DNA from: a virus
Virus record (IMG/VR): IMGVR_UViG_3300030061_003724
Coordinates: 17,319-81,318 of that record
Length of the DNA stretch: 64,000 nt
Direction: 5' to 3' (one strand)
The notes beneath the pieces are model-generated. The model ran no database searches, was not told where the DNA came from, and worked only from the letters and a program-made list of their open reading frames with translations. This document shows positions 23,594-32,492 of this stretch, piece after piece. The translations under genes were made by a program, and so were the position numbers. Numbering within the stretch: the stretch's first letter is position 1; each line of letters starts with the position of its first letter.

Positions 23594-25306
23594 CTATCCA
23601 TCACAGGAAACGCAATCAGCCATACGAGATCCTAAATCTCCTTTAATTACTGAATCAGTTCGTAAATAATAGAATGTTTTGACACCTAACTTCCAACCTT
23701 CCATATGCACTTGATTGATCCATTTTGGTGAATCATTAGGGTCAAATGATAAATTTAATGATTGAGTTTGGTCAATATATTTTTGTCTTTCAGCTGCTTG
23801 TTTTACTAATTCTAATTGGTTTGTTTCTGAGAAAGTTAAAAATACTTCTTTTTCATCTGCCGTTAAAATATTATCTGGTAGATTTAATACTGATCCACCT
23901 TCTTGTAACATTTGATCCCACCATTTATTTTTATTTTCTCCTTTAGATTCAAGTAACGCTTCTAATACTTTATTCTTTCTAATAAAAGTACCTTTAGCAC
24001 CGTTAAAAGTATAAACATTAGCAGGTAAAGGTTCAATACCAGCAGAAATACCACCACAAATTACAGAATTTGATACTGTAGGGGCTACAGCAAGCAGGTG
24101 AGTATTTCTCATACCAGTACCTTTACACCATAATGGTTCACCATATTCTTGAGCTAATTCCATAGAAGCAGATTCAGCTTCCATTCTAATTTTATTAAAA
24201 ATATTTCTTGTATGAACTGTAGATGCTACTGATGCAAAGGGTAAATTTTTCTGTTGTAAAAATGTATGCCAACCCATTACACCTAAACCTAATGCTCTAC
24301 CTTTTCTAGCATGGTTATGTGTTCTTTTTAATGAATCTTTACCATTTGATTTATCAATAAATTCTTGCATTACACCATCTAAAAACCAAATTGCAGTTTG
24401 AATACAATCTGTGTCTTTATATTCTTCCCATTTAGCTAGATTTAAAGATGATAAACAACAAATAAAAGAATGTTCTTCATCTGTAAATAATGTAATTTCA
24501 GAACAAATATTAGTCATAGAAACATCTAAATTGTGCATTCTATAAGCTATAGGATTATTTTTATTTACATTATCCTTAAACATAATATAAGGTTCTCCTG
24601 TTTCCATTCTTGCTTTAAGAACTTTAGCCCATCTATTCATTGCTTCAGGATCCCTAGCTTCTAGTTTTCTCATAAATGAATCACCTACAACAACACACTG
24701 ATGTAAGTTAAGACATTGTCTATTAGGATCTCCTTTTGGTCTTCTTATTTCTAAAAATTCATCTATATCTTGATGTTCAATATCTAAATTAACAGAAGCA
24801 GCACCTCTTCTAACATTACCTTGATTTGTTGCAATAATAGCAGAATCATATATTTTACACCATGGTACTACTCCTTCTGATTTTCCATTGCCAGAAATTT
24901 GTGTTCCACGTGGTCTAATACGAGATACACTAATACCTACCCCTCCACCAGAAGCGGTGAGTTTCATTAGTTCTGCGTTAGTTAAACCAATTCCACGTAT
25001 TGAATCAGGTGTATCTATCCCAAAACAACTTATTGGTAAACCTCTATCAGTTCCCATATTAGAAATAACTGGTGAAGCTAATCCAATCCAACCATTCCAA
25101 ATATATTTAAAGAATTTATTCGCTAATTCAGGTTTTTTAAGTCTATCTGCTGATGCATTAGCTACCCTTTTATAAGCTTGTTTTACTGTTTCACCTGGGA
25201 GTAAATATCCTTTAGATATTGTTGCTAAAGAAATTTCATCCATCCACTCAGGATATTCTTTTCCTGGTGTCCAATCACTATAATCTGCTATTAAATTATT
25301 ATCCAT
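23594..25306 (-). CDS. nrdA: Ribonucleoside-diphosphate reductase large subunit (class Ia-like)
   Basis: A 570-aa catalytic subunit. Landmarks are LASPVISNMGT and GLPISCFG (first redox cysteine), the SGGGVGISVSRIRPRG loop, the radical-transfer/active-site NICSEI (N-x-C-x-E) and FICCLSSLNL, and the C-terminal CVSCDG pair that relays electrons from thioredoxin. The N-terminal ATP-cone of cellular NrdA is missing, so dATP feedback is probably lost, as in many phage reductases. It supplies dNDPs for replication. Gene order is nrdB - lipoprotein - nrdA. Confidence 0.97.
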   Translation of the reverse strand: MDNNLIADYSDWTPGKEYPEWMDEISLATISKGYLLPGETVKQAYKRVANASADRLKKPELANKFFKYIWNGWIGLASPVISNMGTDRGLPISCFGIDTPDSIRGIGLTNAELMKLTASGGGVGISVSRIRPRGTQISGNGKSEGVVPWCKIYDSAIIATNQGNVRRGAASVNLDIEHQDIDEFLEIRRPKGDPNRQCLNLHQCVVVGDSFMRKLEARDPEAMNRWAKVLKARMETGEPYIMFKDNVNKNNPIAYRMHNLDVSMTNICSEITLFTDEEHSFICCLSSLNLAKWEEYKDTDCIQTAIWFLDGVMQEFIDKSNGKDSLKRTHNHARKGRALGLGVMGWHTFLQQKNLPFASVASTVHTRNIFNKIRMEAESASMELAQEYGEPLWCKGTGMRNTHLLAVAPTVSNSVICGGISAGIEPLPANVYTFNGAKGTFIRKNKVLEALLESKGENKNKWWDQMLQEGGSVLNLPDNILTADEKEVFLTFSETNQLELVKQAAERQKYIDQTQSLNLSFDPNDSPKWINQVHMEGWKLGVKTFYYLRTDSVIKGDLGSRMADCVSCDG

Positions 25307-25313
25307 TTATTTA

Positions 25314-26597
25314 TTAATTACATACTCTTTTACCACCTACTGTTGTAGTTGTACAAGGAGTTGATTTAATTGTTACTGTGTTTACTAGTGGGTTTCCACT
25401 TTGTTTTGCTGGGTTAGTAGCCCATTCTGTTGTATATTTCCAACTATTATCGTCAGAATATATTGTTCCATCCATAGGTGCACCTGATTGATTCCAATAT
25501 ACACAATGCATTTGTCCATTAAAATAATTATAAGTCATTCTAAATTGACCATTTGTAGGAACTGGTTTTATTCCTGTTGGAGGGTTTAATCCTGGGATAA
25601 TAATAAAATCCGAACCTGAATTTGCATGGGAATTAGATTCAACATCTGCTTTACCTCCATTTGCTGGAATAACCCAAGTTTGATCTTTTCTATCAACACC
25701 CCAAGTTGCTTTAACTGTCATGTCTTGGTCTGTATCGTTAATAAATGTTACTCTTACTGTAACAGGATCTGATTCTAATTTTTCTACTACACTTTCTGCT
25801 GTTACTCTTACATTTGAGATAGTATATTCTGATCCACCTTTACATAAATCAGACCAACTATTACAATTAGGGTCACTATAATTATATAAATTATCAGGAT
25901 TAGGTGAAAATCCTTGCCATAATGAAGCAACAACTTTATATCCTTTTTCCATGTTTTCTTTTAAACCATCTAAGCTAGTTAATCCACTTCCTGGACCTGC
26001 TTCATTATTTTTAAAATCATATACTACTACACTATTATCTCCTTGAACATAAGTAGTTGTCATATTAGTATAATCATCATTAAATTCAGTTACAATATCA
26101 AATGGTAATGAAGGATCTATTTTACTTGCATCTACAATACCAGTACCAGTTGTTCCAGTAAAACAAGAAGTATCTCCTCCTAAAAATGCCCATTGATAGT
26201 TTTGAGTTTTATTTATGTGTATTGTTGCCTGAGTAGCTACATTTCCATTAGTTTCTAAAAAATCTATTTCATCACAACAGTTTGTACAACCATCACCAGA
26301 ATCACAATATTCTGTTTCATTCATAACTAAATAAAAAGTTGCATTAACAAACTTTTGACCTGCTAATTTTGAAATATCTACTGTTGCTGAGATTTTAGAA
26401 ATATTTTTATATCCTTGAGCAGAACGAACTCTACCCGGATTAAAAAATACCTTATCCTCTCCAATTACAGGAGCACCTTGATCACATTTTTGATTGAAGT
26501 CAAGATTAAAAGTAGGGGTAAATTCTTGTACTGAAACTTCCGAATTATTACATCCTATAAAAATAAGAGATAATAAAATAATTAAATAATTTTTCAT
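25314..26597 (-). CDS. Lipoprotein with GH16/GH7-like glycoside hydrolase features
   Basis: A 427-aa protein with signal peptide and lipobox FIGC (residues 13-16) followed by NNSEVS. The mature part looks like a concanavalin-type beta sandwich. The motif CCDEIDFLETNG gives E110-x-D112-x-x-E115, the catalytic ExDxxE signature of GH16 and GH7 enzymes, followed by QATIHIN and WAFLGGD. A second C-terminal beta domain spans about 280-427 (TVRVTFINDTDQDMTVKATW). It could cut or bind a surface or algal beta-glucan. Its place between nrdB and nrdA is odd. Catalysis is inferred from one motif; a virion role is not excluded. Confidence 0.65.
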   Translation of the reverse strand: MKNYLIILLSLIFIGCNNSEVSVQEFTPTFNLDFNQKCDQGAPVIGEDKVFFNPGRVRSAQGYKNISKISATVDISKLAGQKFVNATFYLVMNETEYCDSGDGCTNCCDEIDFLETNGNVATQATIHINKTQNYQWAFLGGDTSCFTGTTGTGIVDASKIDPSLPFDIVTEFNDDYTNMTTTYVQGDNSVVVYDFKNNEAGPGSGLTSLDGLKENMEKGYKVVASLWQGFSPNPDNLYNYSDPNCNSWSDLCKGGSEYTISNVRVTAESVVEKLESDPVTVRVTFINDTDQDMTVKATWGVDRKDQTWVIPANGGKADVESNSHANSGSDFIIIPGLNPPTGIKPVPTNGQFRMTYNYFNGQMHCVYWNQSGAPMDGTIYSDDNSWKYTTEWATNPAKQSGNPLVNTVTIKSTPCTTTTVGGKRVCN

Positions 26598-26622
26598 TTT
26601 TGTTTTTGTTTTTTATTAATAA

Positions 26623-27609
26623 TTAAAATAATGATGCGGCATCCCAATTTTGAACACCTTTTGAGTAATTAGTTACTCTATTTGCAAAGAAATCTGTATG
26701 TTGTTTTCCACCTGATAGATTATCAAACCAACTCATTCTTTGTACTGCTTCTTTATCTATTCCATTTACAATTGATCCATATCCTAGATCACTCATTTTT
26801 GTATTTACTCTATGTTTAATAAATGATATTAAATCATATTTTGGGCATCCATTTAAGTCACCCATCTCATAAACTTTATCAATAAAATCTAATTCTAATT
26901 TTAAAGATAATCTAGCTGCTTCTTCAATATCAGCTTTTAATTTAGGTGTATCTAGTTCAGGATGTTCTTTAAGTAAAGTTCTAAATAACCAACACCCAGC
27001 ATCTGAATGTAGTGATTCGTCTCTAATACTCCACTCAACTATTTGTCCTACTCCTTTTAGTTTATTATCTAGTTTAAATGATAATAAAACAGCAAAAGAA
27101 GAAAATAAATTAACTCCTTCTGTAAATGCAGAAAAGATTGCTAATGATTTAGCTCTTTCATGCCAATTAGGAGTTCCATCATGAGCATCTCTTACATTCA
27201 TTAATGTTTCAATTTTAGCCATTGTGGTTTCATCCTCTAAAAATTCTGCAAAATCATCTAAACCTAATTCTTCGTTTAGTAAAGAATAAGCTTCCGCATG
27301 AATAGTTTCGAAAGCTCCAAATGTTACTGCCATTTTAATTACTTCAGGTTTTCTAAACCACTTTGTAACTAATGATGACCAATAATCATTTACTACAGTC
27401 TCTGTTTGAGCAAAACCTTTTAGAATAGAACCTATAATATTTTTTTCTGTGTCAGATAAGTTTTGCTTCCAATCGTTTACATCTGACATCATTGGTACTT
27501 CAGTATGAAGCCAATGCGCTTGTTGTTGTTTCATCCAGTAATCATGTGCTTCTGGATACTCAAACGGTTTATAAACGATACGTTCCTGCAATAAAGATGT
27601 TTTTGCCAT
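26623..27609 (-). CDS. nrdB: Ribonucleoside-diphosphate reductase small subunit
   Basis: A 328-aa ferritin-like subunit. Diiron ligands and the radical tyrosine are visible: E70 (GFAQTE), E101, H104 and Y108 in ETIHAEAY, and the second-helix pair later in the chain (FTEGVNLF and RDESLHSD). Y108 aligns with the tyrosyl-radical site of class Ia NrdB, so a normal Tyr radical is expected. The C-terminus (NWDAASLF) is the likely anchor to NrdA. It partners the NrdA at 23594-25306 even though a lipoprotein gene separates them. Confidence 0.96.
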   Translation of the reverse strand: MAKTSLLQERIVYKPFEYPEAHDYWMKQQQAHWLHTEVPMMSDVNDWKQNLSDTEKNIIGSILKGFAQTETVVNDYWSSLVTKWFRKPEVIKMAVTFGAFETIHAEAYSLLNEELGLDDFAEFLEDETTMAKIETLMNVRDAHDGTPNWHERAKSLAIFSAFTEGVNLFSSFAVLLSFKLDNKLKGVGQIVEWSIRDESLHSDAGCWLFRTLLKEHPELDTPKLKADIEEAARLSLKLELDFIDKVYEMGDLNGCPKYDLISFIKHRVNTKMSDLGYGSIVNGIDKEAVQRMSWFDNLSGGKQHTDFFANRVTNYSKGVQNWDAASLF

Positions 27610-27628
27610 ATTAAATTGTTTTAGTAAA

Positions 27629-29014
27629 TTATTTTTTTAGTTCAAAAAAACCAGGGTCATAAGCTTTTTTTAACTTTGCTCTATCGAACTTATCTACATC
27701 AGTATCAAACTTGTTTGTTTTTGGGGCTGTTGTAAGATGTTCATCTTCGGTTAAGTCAGTATTATAGTGATGGACTTCAAAATGGCCTGTAGACGTATCT
27801 GCTTTTACAGCAAATGTAAGACCATCTATACCATATCTATTTTTCATAATATGAAATCTACCTGTGTTATTAACTTTGTCCTCTTTTTTCCTTGATAAAG
27901 ACATTGCGAAATCAGAGATCATCAACTTGTCATAGGAACCAGCTGCTTTATCTCCTTCAATTATCTCATCGTTTGCACCAGCCCTGTTAACCTGAGAAAC
28001 TGACCAAATAGGAATGTCAAGTTCTCGAGCAAGACCTTTTGTGCTTGTATAAATATCATCAATTTCGTCCTTACGCTCCCTATTTTTACGTTTTGATGAA
28101 AGTAAGTCAACATAATCAATAATAATTAAATCTGCTTTAACTCCCATCCCTTCAACTTTCTTAAGATGTGATTCAATTGTTGACATAGTTGCACGTCCTG
28201 TAGGGTATTCTTTAATTATTAACCTACCTGGTAATTGAGGGATAACCTCTTCTGCTTTTTCTCTAAGTGGATTAGTTTGATTAACTGGTATATTAGTAAA
28301 GAAGGCGTCATATCGCTTTCCTACATAAGCTTCACCTAATTCTAAAGTATAATGAATAACATTATAACCTAATCTAACAGCATAACCTCCTAATGCTACC
28401 AGAGACCACGACTTACCACCTCCTGGGCTACCAAATATGAGGCCAAAATCTCCATTTCCCAATCCGCCTTGTAAAATATCATTAATTTTATTCCATGGCG
28501 TTGGTATAACTGTTCTTGAATTTTCTCTATATCGTTCTTCAATGTCTTTAACATATTCATGTCCTACGTTTTTATCCTGTCCTGCTTTTAATGCACCTTC
28601 AACTAAAAATCTAATGCCTTCAAAATCACCTGCTTTTAGTAGATCAACAGAACTCATTAGAGCCTTTTTTAACTGTTGGTTTCTACAAAAATTAGTAAAT
28701 TCTTCTTGAACATATTTTAGATCATCATCTGAAGCTACATATGCTAATTTTAGTTGCTCCTTAATTGATAATTGCAGAACATCATTATCAACTTTTTGTA
28801 ATTCAACCTTTAAAATATCTAATGTTGGTGTAGTATGATATTTATCGTAATAATTTAATATTTGTTTTATACACCATTTGTGTGCACTATTTTCAAAAAA
28901 TTCTTCACTGATAATATCATGTATATTAACTAAAAAATCCTTATGAGTTAATAACGATGATAACGCTTTAATCTGGAAATCGTGTCCGTATTGATTTAAT
29001 GTTTGTAGTGTCAA
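27629..29014 (-). CDS. 41: Replicative DNA helicase (T4 gp41/DnaB-like)
   Basis: A 461-aa RecA-fold helicase. Walker A is GSPGGGKS at residues 195-202, Walker B is DLIIIDYVDLL near 285, and SVSQVNRAG with the following arginine-finger region is DnaB-like. The first 150 aa are the N-terminal helical domain (QTLNQYGHDFQIKALSSLL). It would unwind the fork on the lagging strand and work with a primase not found here. The start codon is TTG, overlapping the RNase H stop as TTGA; no ATG lies nearby, so this start is convincing. Confidence 0.94.
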   Translation of the reverse strand: MTLQTLNQYGHDFQIKALSSLLTHKDFLVNIHDIISEEFFENSAHKWCIKQILNYYDKYHTTPTLDILKVELQKVDNDVLQLSIKEQLKLAYVASDDDLKYVQEEFTNFCRNQQLKKALMSSVDLLKAGDFEGIRFLVEGALKAGQDKNVGHEYVKDIEERYRENSRTVIPTPWNKINDILQGGLGNGDFGLIFGSPGGGKSWSLVALGGYAVRLGYNVIHYTLELGEAYVGKRYDAFFTNIPVNQTNPLREKAEEVIPQLPGRLIIKEYPTGRATMSTIESHLKKVEGMGVKADLIIIDYVDLLSSKRKNRERKDEIDDIYTSTKGLARELDIPIWSVSQVNRAGANDEIIEGDKAAGSYDKLMISDFAMSLSRKKEDKVNNTGRFHIMKNRYGIDGLTFAVKADTSTGHFEVHHYNTDLTEDEHLTTAPKTNKFDTDVDKFDRAKLKKAYDPGFFELKK

Positions 29015-30051
29015 TTTTTATAACCTTTAAAATGTAAAAATATATCTTTTAACCATGTATCTAAATTCCTAATCATACCTCCTAATTTGTCTTCATTATA
29101 AAATTGAATAAACATTTCAGAGTTTAATTCAGGTGTTTCTTCTGCTATTAGATCATCAAGATAATCCTTTTCCCTTTCATTAATCATAGGAGTACTTAGA
29201 TCCATAATTTTATAATTAGTTTCTAATCTACTTTGATCCTGAACTATTCGTGAATATACAACATGGTCTTTAAATTTCCTAGTAGAAATATCAAAAATAT
29301 CATTTAATGTAAGAGACTCAGTTTGTAATTCAGGGAATTTTTTAAATATACCTTTTACACCTAATCCTTTAACTCCTGGAATTTTATCTGAATTATCTCC
29401 TAGTAATGTTTTGTATAGAATAAAGTTTTCAGTTAGTACACCAAATTTTTCTTTTACTACCTTAGGAGTATAGTATTCTTTCTCCATTGGTCTGTATAAT
29501 ATAATTTTATCAGTTACTAATTGTACAAAATCTTTATCGCTTGAAACAATAAAACACGTTGAATTATGTTTTTCTACTAATTTTTCAGCTAATACTGCGA
29601 TAATATCATCTGCCTCTACTTTATCAATAACTGTAGTTTTAACTGGTAGTAATTTTAGGTATTGAATTATTCTAACTATTTGATCTACTTTTGAATCATG
29701 TTCTTCTTCTAAATTATCAAATGCATCCCAATTAGTAATACGTCTAATATCTCTATCTTGTTTGTACTCGGAGTGCAAGTTCTTACGACTAGCGGTAGAA
29801 CCTGCACCATCGAATACTACATAAACAGAAGTAGGGTTAGTTTGTCTGATCATTGCTCCTAAAGAACGAAAGAACCCACCTAACCCTCCAATGTGGATTC
29901 CATCAGGATTTACCATATTCATCATTGCAAAGTTTCTAAAAAATAGATTTAAACCATCTATTAATAGTACTTTATCATGTCTATTTTCTACAGTTTCCTC
30001 CCCTTGCTCTTGGACTTCGTCCAACAACTTAAATAGTTCTTTATGCTTCAT
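29011..30051 (-). CDS. rnh: RNase H / 5'-3' exonuclease (T4 Rnh-like, FEN family)
   Basis: A 346-aa flap nuclease. Metal-binding acidic residues are visible in LLIDGLNLFFRNF (D32), VYVVFDGAGS, KVEADDIIAVLAEKL and FIVSSDKDFVQLV, followed by the helix-hairpin-helix segment DNSDKIPGVKGLGVKGIFKK. In T4, Rnh removes RNA primers of Okazaki fragments. The gene overlaps the helicase by 4 nt and follows uvsX by 3 nt. Confidence 0.94.
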   Translation of the reverse strand: MKHKELFKLLDEVQEQGEETVENRHDKVLLIDGLNLFFRNFAMMNMVNPDGIHIGGLGGFFRSLGAMIRQTNPTSVYVVFDGAGSTASRKNLHSEYKQDRDIRRITNWDAFDNLEEEHDSKVDQIVRIIQYLKLLPVKTTVIDKVEADDIIAVLAEKLVEKHNSTCFIVSSDKDFVQLVTDKIILYRPMEKEYYTPKVVKEKFGVLTENFILYKTLLGDNSDKIPGVKGLGVKGIFKKFPELQTESLTLNDIFDISTRKFKDHVVYSRIVQDQSRLETNYKIMDLSTPMINEREKDYLDDLIAEETPELNSEMFIQFYNEDKLGGMIRNLDTWLKDIFLHFKGYKN

Positions 30052-30054
30052 AAT

Positions 30055-31125
30055 TTATTCTGGTTCTTTTTCGAAATGTGAAATGTTCTCAACATAATTT
30101 TCTTCAATGATATCAAAATCACCTCCACCAAGCACTTTAGCCCAATCAGATGAATTATCTGATTTATATTGTTTTAGTTCTTTATCGTTATCATTAATGA
30201 AACCATGTGGAGTCATAACAATTTTTCCCCTCGTAGTAACACCATTAATATGATTCTTGTCAATTTGAATGTTTACTCTTTTAGCAAATTCAACTTGCTT
30301 ACCATCTTTAATTGCTTTAATTTTAGATGTACCAGCATTTGAAATATTACCAAATGTAACTACAAATGTAGAATCAAACCACATAGCAAATCCACCTTTA
30401 TTCATTAATTTAGGTTGACCCATAGGTGATTCTGCTTTTGCTGTCCACACTTTATTAATACAAACTAATGTATTAGTAAATGGTGATGACTCTTTTCTTG
30501 ACAATGTAATTCTTTGGTTTACATTATTTCCAAATTGAGTTGACATTGCACCTGCATTCCATTCATTATTATTTTTATTTGATTTAATAGACATTTCACA
30601 AGGTACTGATCCAATACTATCCCATAAGAATAATAAATCATAAGGTAAATTACCTTTCTTTTGTTCATCTAATAAATCTAAAATAAATCCAGCTACGTCT
30701 TCAATTGAGTGAATAGTTTCTCTATCAACATAAAGAAAATTACCATCATAATCTACAACTTCACCGTTTTCATCTCTTTCAATATTAATGTCTAATCCCA
30801 TTTGGATTGCATGTTCCCAATTCCATTTCATCTCAGTAATAATGAATACAGGCAGTATTCTACGCTTTTGCGCAGATACTGCTGCTTCAATTAATGCTGT
30901 TGTCTTACCTGTATCGGAGTGTCCTCTTAGTAACACAATGTGTCCCATAGGAATACCAGGAATAGAAGTAACATCTTGGAATGCTTTTGATAAAGGTAAC
31001 CATTCTTGGTCCTTAAATTTAACATTCTTGTCTAGTCCTTTCTTATTCTTAAAACTTGATAAATCAAATTTAGATTGGATTTCTTTAGAGACTGCCGCCG
31101 ATAATGATTTCTTTTGTCTCGCCAT
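30055..31125 (-). CDS. uvsX: UvsX RecA-like recombinase
   Basis: A 356-aa recombinase with Walker A GHSDTGKTT at residues 68-76, Walker B-like LPYDLLFLWDSIGSVP, and the MSTQFGNNVNQRI stretch that corresponds to the DNA-binding loop region. It forms filaments on ssDNA for strand exchange and recombination-dependent replication. It lies 2 nt after the gp32-like gene, an arrangement that keeps the single-strand binding protein and recombinase together. Confidence 0.95.
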   Translation of the reverse strand: MARQKKSLSAAVSKEIQSKFDLSSFKNKKGLDKNVKFKDQEWLPLSKAFQDVTSIPGIPMGHIVLLRGHSDTGKTTALIEAAVSAQKRRILPVFIITEMKWNWEHAIQMGLDINIERDENGEVVDYDGNFLYVDRETIHSIEDVAGFILDLLDEQKKGNLPYDLLFLWDSIGSVPCEMSIKSNKNNNEWNAGAMSTQFGNNVNQRITLSRKESSPFTNTLVCINKVWTAKAESPMGQPKLMNKGGFAMWFDSTFVVTFGNISNAGTSKIKAIKDGKQVEFAKRVNIQIDKNHINGVTTRGKIVMTPHGFINDNDKELKQYKSDNSSDWAKVLGGGDFDIIEENYVENISHFEKEPE

Positions 31126-31127
31126 AC

Positions 31128-31964
31128 TTAGAAGGGTAAATCATCAGTTTTTTTATCATCACCATCAAATAATGAATCAAACTCATCTGTCTTATTTTGT
31201 TTAGCTTTAGTTGTATCTAAAGAAAAACTACTAGCTGGTTTGTCATCAAAATCACTTGCAGGCTCAGAAATAATGTCACCTTCTTGTTCGCTATCTTCTG
31301 GTTCTAACCATTTTTCTAACGCTGATTTCATTTCATCAAATGTGAATTGTTTGAACTCCTTTGTAGGGTCTGGTTGGTCTTTTAACCATTTTTCTACTAG
31401 AGCAGCATCATCACTAAGTGGTGTTTGTTTTAGTCTAACTCTAACTGACGATTTATTATACTGAGTACCTGTAGCTTCTGGTCCTACTGTTTCGATAGTA
31501 AGATCTCTACCGTTTACTACATCAGTATAATCTCCAATTTCCTCATCTACTGCTAATGAAAGTAATTCTTCATAAATTAACTTTCCAAATTGCCATAGTC
31601 TAACACCTTTATCCTCCTCTCCTCGAACGATAACTGGAGCAAATACTCTAGTTTTAGCATCTAACTTTTTGGCAAGTAGATAATTTTCTTTGCTATATTC
31701 TTCTCTAAGTTTTTTAGCAAATAAAGCAATCGGGTCCTTCTCTCCCCATGTTTCAGGTGAAAGCATAACCTTATTAGTAATACCATAATAGAATTTTAAT
31801 TCCGTGAATGGGTTATTAGAATTAATAGCACTAGGCACAATTCTAATTTGTTGTTTACCTACTGTAGGTCTCCAAAATGTAAGACTATAATCTCTCTTTT
31901 GTCCACCAGCAGGTGTTTTTTGTTGGAGCGTGTCCAACTTCTGTTTAAGCATTGATAAATCCAT
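31128..31964 (-). CDS. 32: Single-stranded DNA-binding protein (T4 gp32-like)
   Basis: A 278-aa gp32-like protein: a basic N-terminal region with MLKQKLDTLQQKTPAGGQKR, a core with LTFWRPTVGKQQIRIVPS, and a long acidic tail ending DGDDKKTDDLPF, which is the typical protein-interaction tail of gp32 and SSB. It coats ssDNA and organises UvsX, the polymerase and helicase. It is the first gene after a TTG-N20-TATATT promoter and starts the gp32-uvsX-rnh-41-nrdB transcription unit. Confidence 0.93.
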   Translation of the reverse strand: MDLSMLKQKLDTLQQKTPAGGQKRDYSLTFWRPTVGKQQIRIVPSAINSNNPFTELKFYYGITNKVMLSPETWGEKDPIALFAKKLREEYSKENYLLAKKLDAKTRVFAPVIVRGEEDKGVRLWQFGKLIYEELLSLAVDEEIGDYTDVVNGRDLTIETVGPEATGTQYNKSSVRVRLKQTPLSDDAALVEKWLKDQPDPTKEFKQFTFDEMKSALEKWLEPEDSEQEGDIISEPASDFDDKPASSFSLDTTKAKQNKTDEFDSLFDGDDKKTDDLPF

Positions 31965-31994
31965 AATTTTTATAACTTTTTAAAATGTAACTAC

Positions 31995-32023
31995 AATATA
32001 CGAAGCAGAATTTGGGGGGCCAA
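31995..32023 (-). promoter_or_regulatory. Promoter, TTG-N20-TATATT class, for gp32 operon
   Basis: TTTG (TTG at 32023-32021), 20 nt ending in TTCG, then TATATTG (TATATT at 32000-31995), 30 nt before the gp32 ATG. It is a near-perfect Bacteroidota -33/-7 match and probably the main replication-operon promoter. Confidence 0.7.
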
Positions 32024-32024
32024 A

Positions 32025-32492
32025 CTATACTTCAATTATTTTATAAATTTTTGTATTCAATTGATTCAACTCATTATGTTGTGTTAAAAGAATACAGTTT
32101 TTGTATTGCTGCCAATTTACTTGATATTTGGTATCAACAACACCACCATTAAGTTTTTTAATTAACTCATTTAAAGCATTAATAGTGTATAAGGTATTAG
32201 ATTCCTTCTTTCTATGGACTAGAATAGTATTTTCTGGGATTGTATGAACGTTACCTTGGTCAACGTTATAAGTGATAACATATTCATCTTTATCAACTAT
32301 TTCTAAAACAAAAAGTTTGTTATAAATAATCGTATACTTTGACGTAATTTCGTCTAGTAAAGAATCTAAATTATCAATATCCGTAAATGTACAAAATAAC
32401 TTGTTATTCAAATCACCAATATTATTTAATGATGTTATTACATCATAGTTCACATTATACGTATTCGGAGGTCTATCTAAAGTCGTAATCAT
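32025..32492 (-). CDS. Hypothetical protein, 155 aa
   Basis: A soluble protein starting MITTLDRPPNTYNVNYDVIT that overlaps the 3' end of the family A polymerase-like gene by 20 nt. The chain looks alpha/beta with DEYVITYNVDQGNVHTIPEN in the middle. I do not recognise it. Coupling to the polymerase-like gene hints at a partner role; no nuclease or nucleotide-binding motif was seen. Confidence 0.75.
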   Translation of the reverse strand: MITTLDRPPNTYNVNYDVITSLNNIGDLNNKLFCTFTDIDNLDSLLDEITSKYTIIYNKLFVLEIVDKDEYVITYNVDQGNVHTIPENTILVHRKKESNTLYTINALNELIKKLNGGVVDTKYQVNWQQYKNCILLTQHNELNQLNTKIYKIIEV

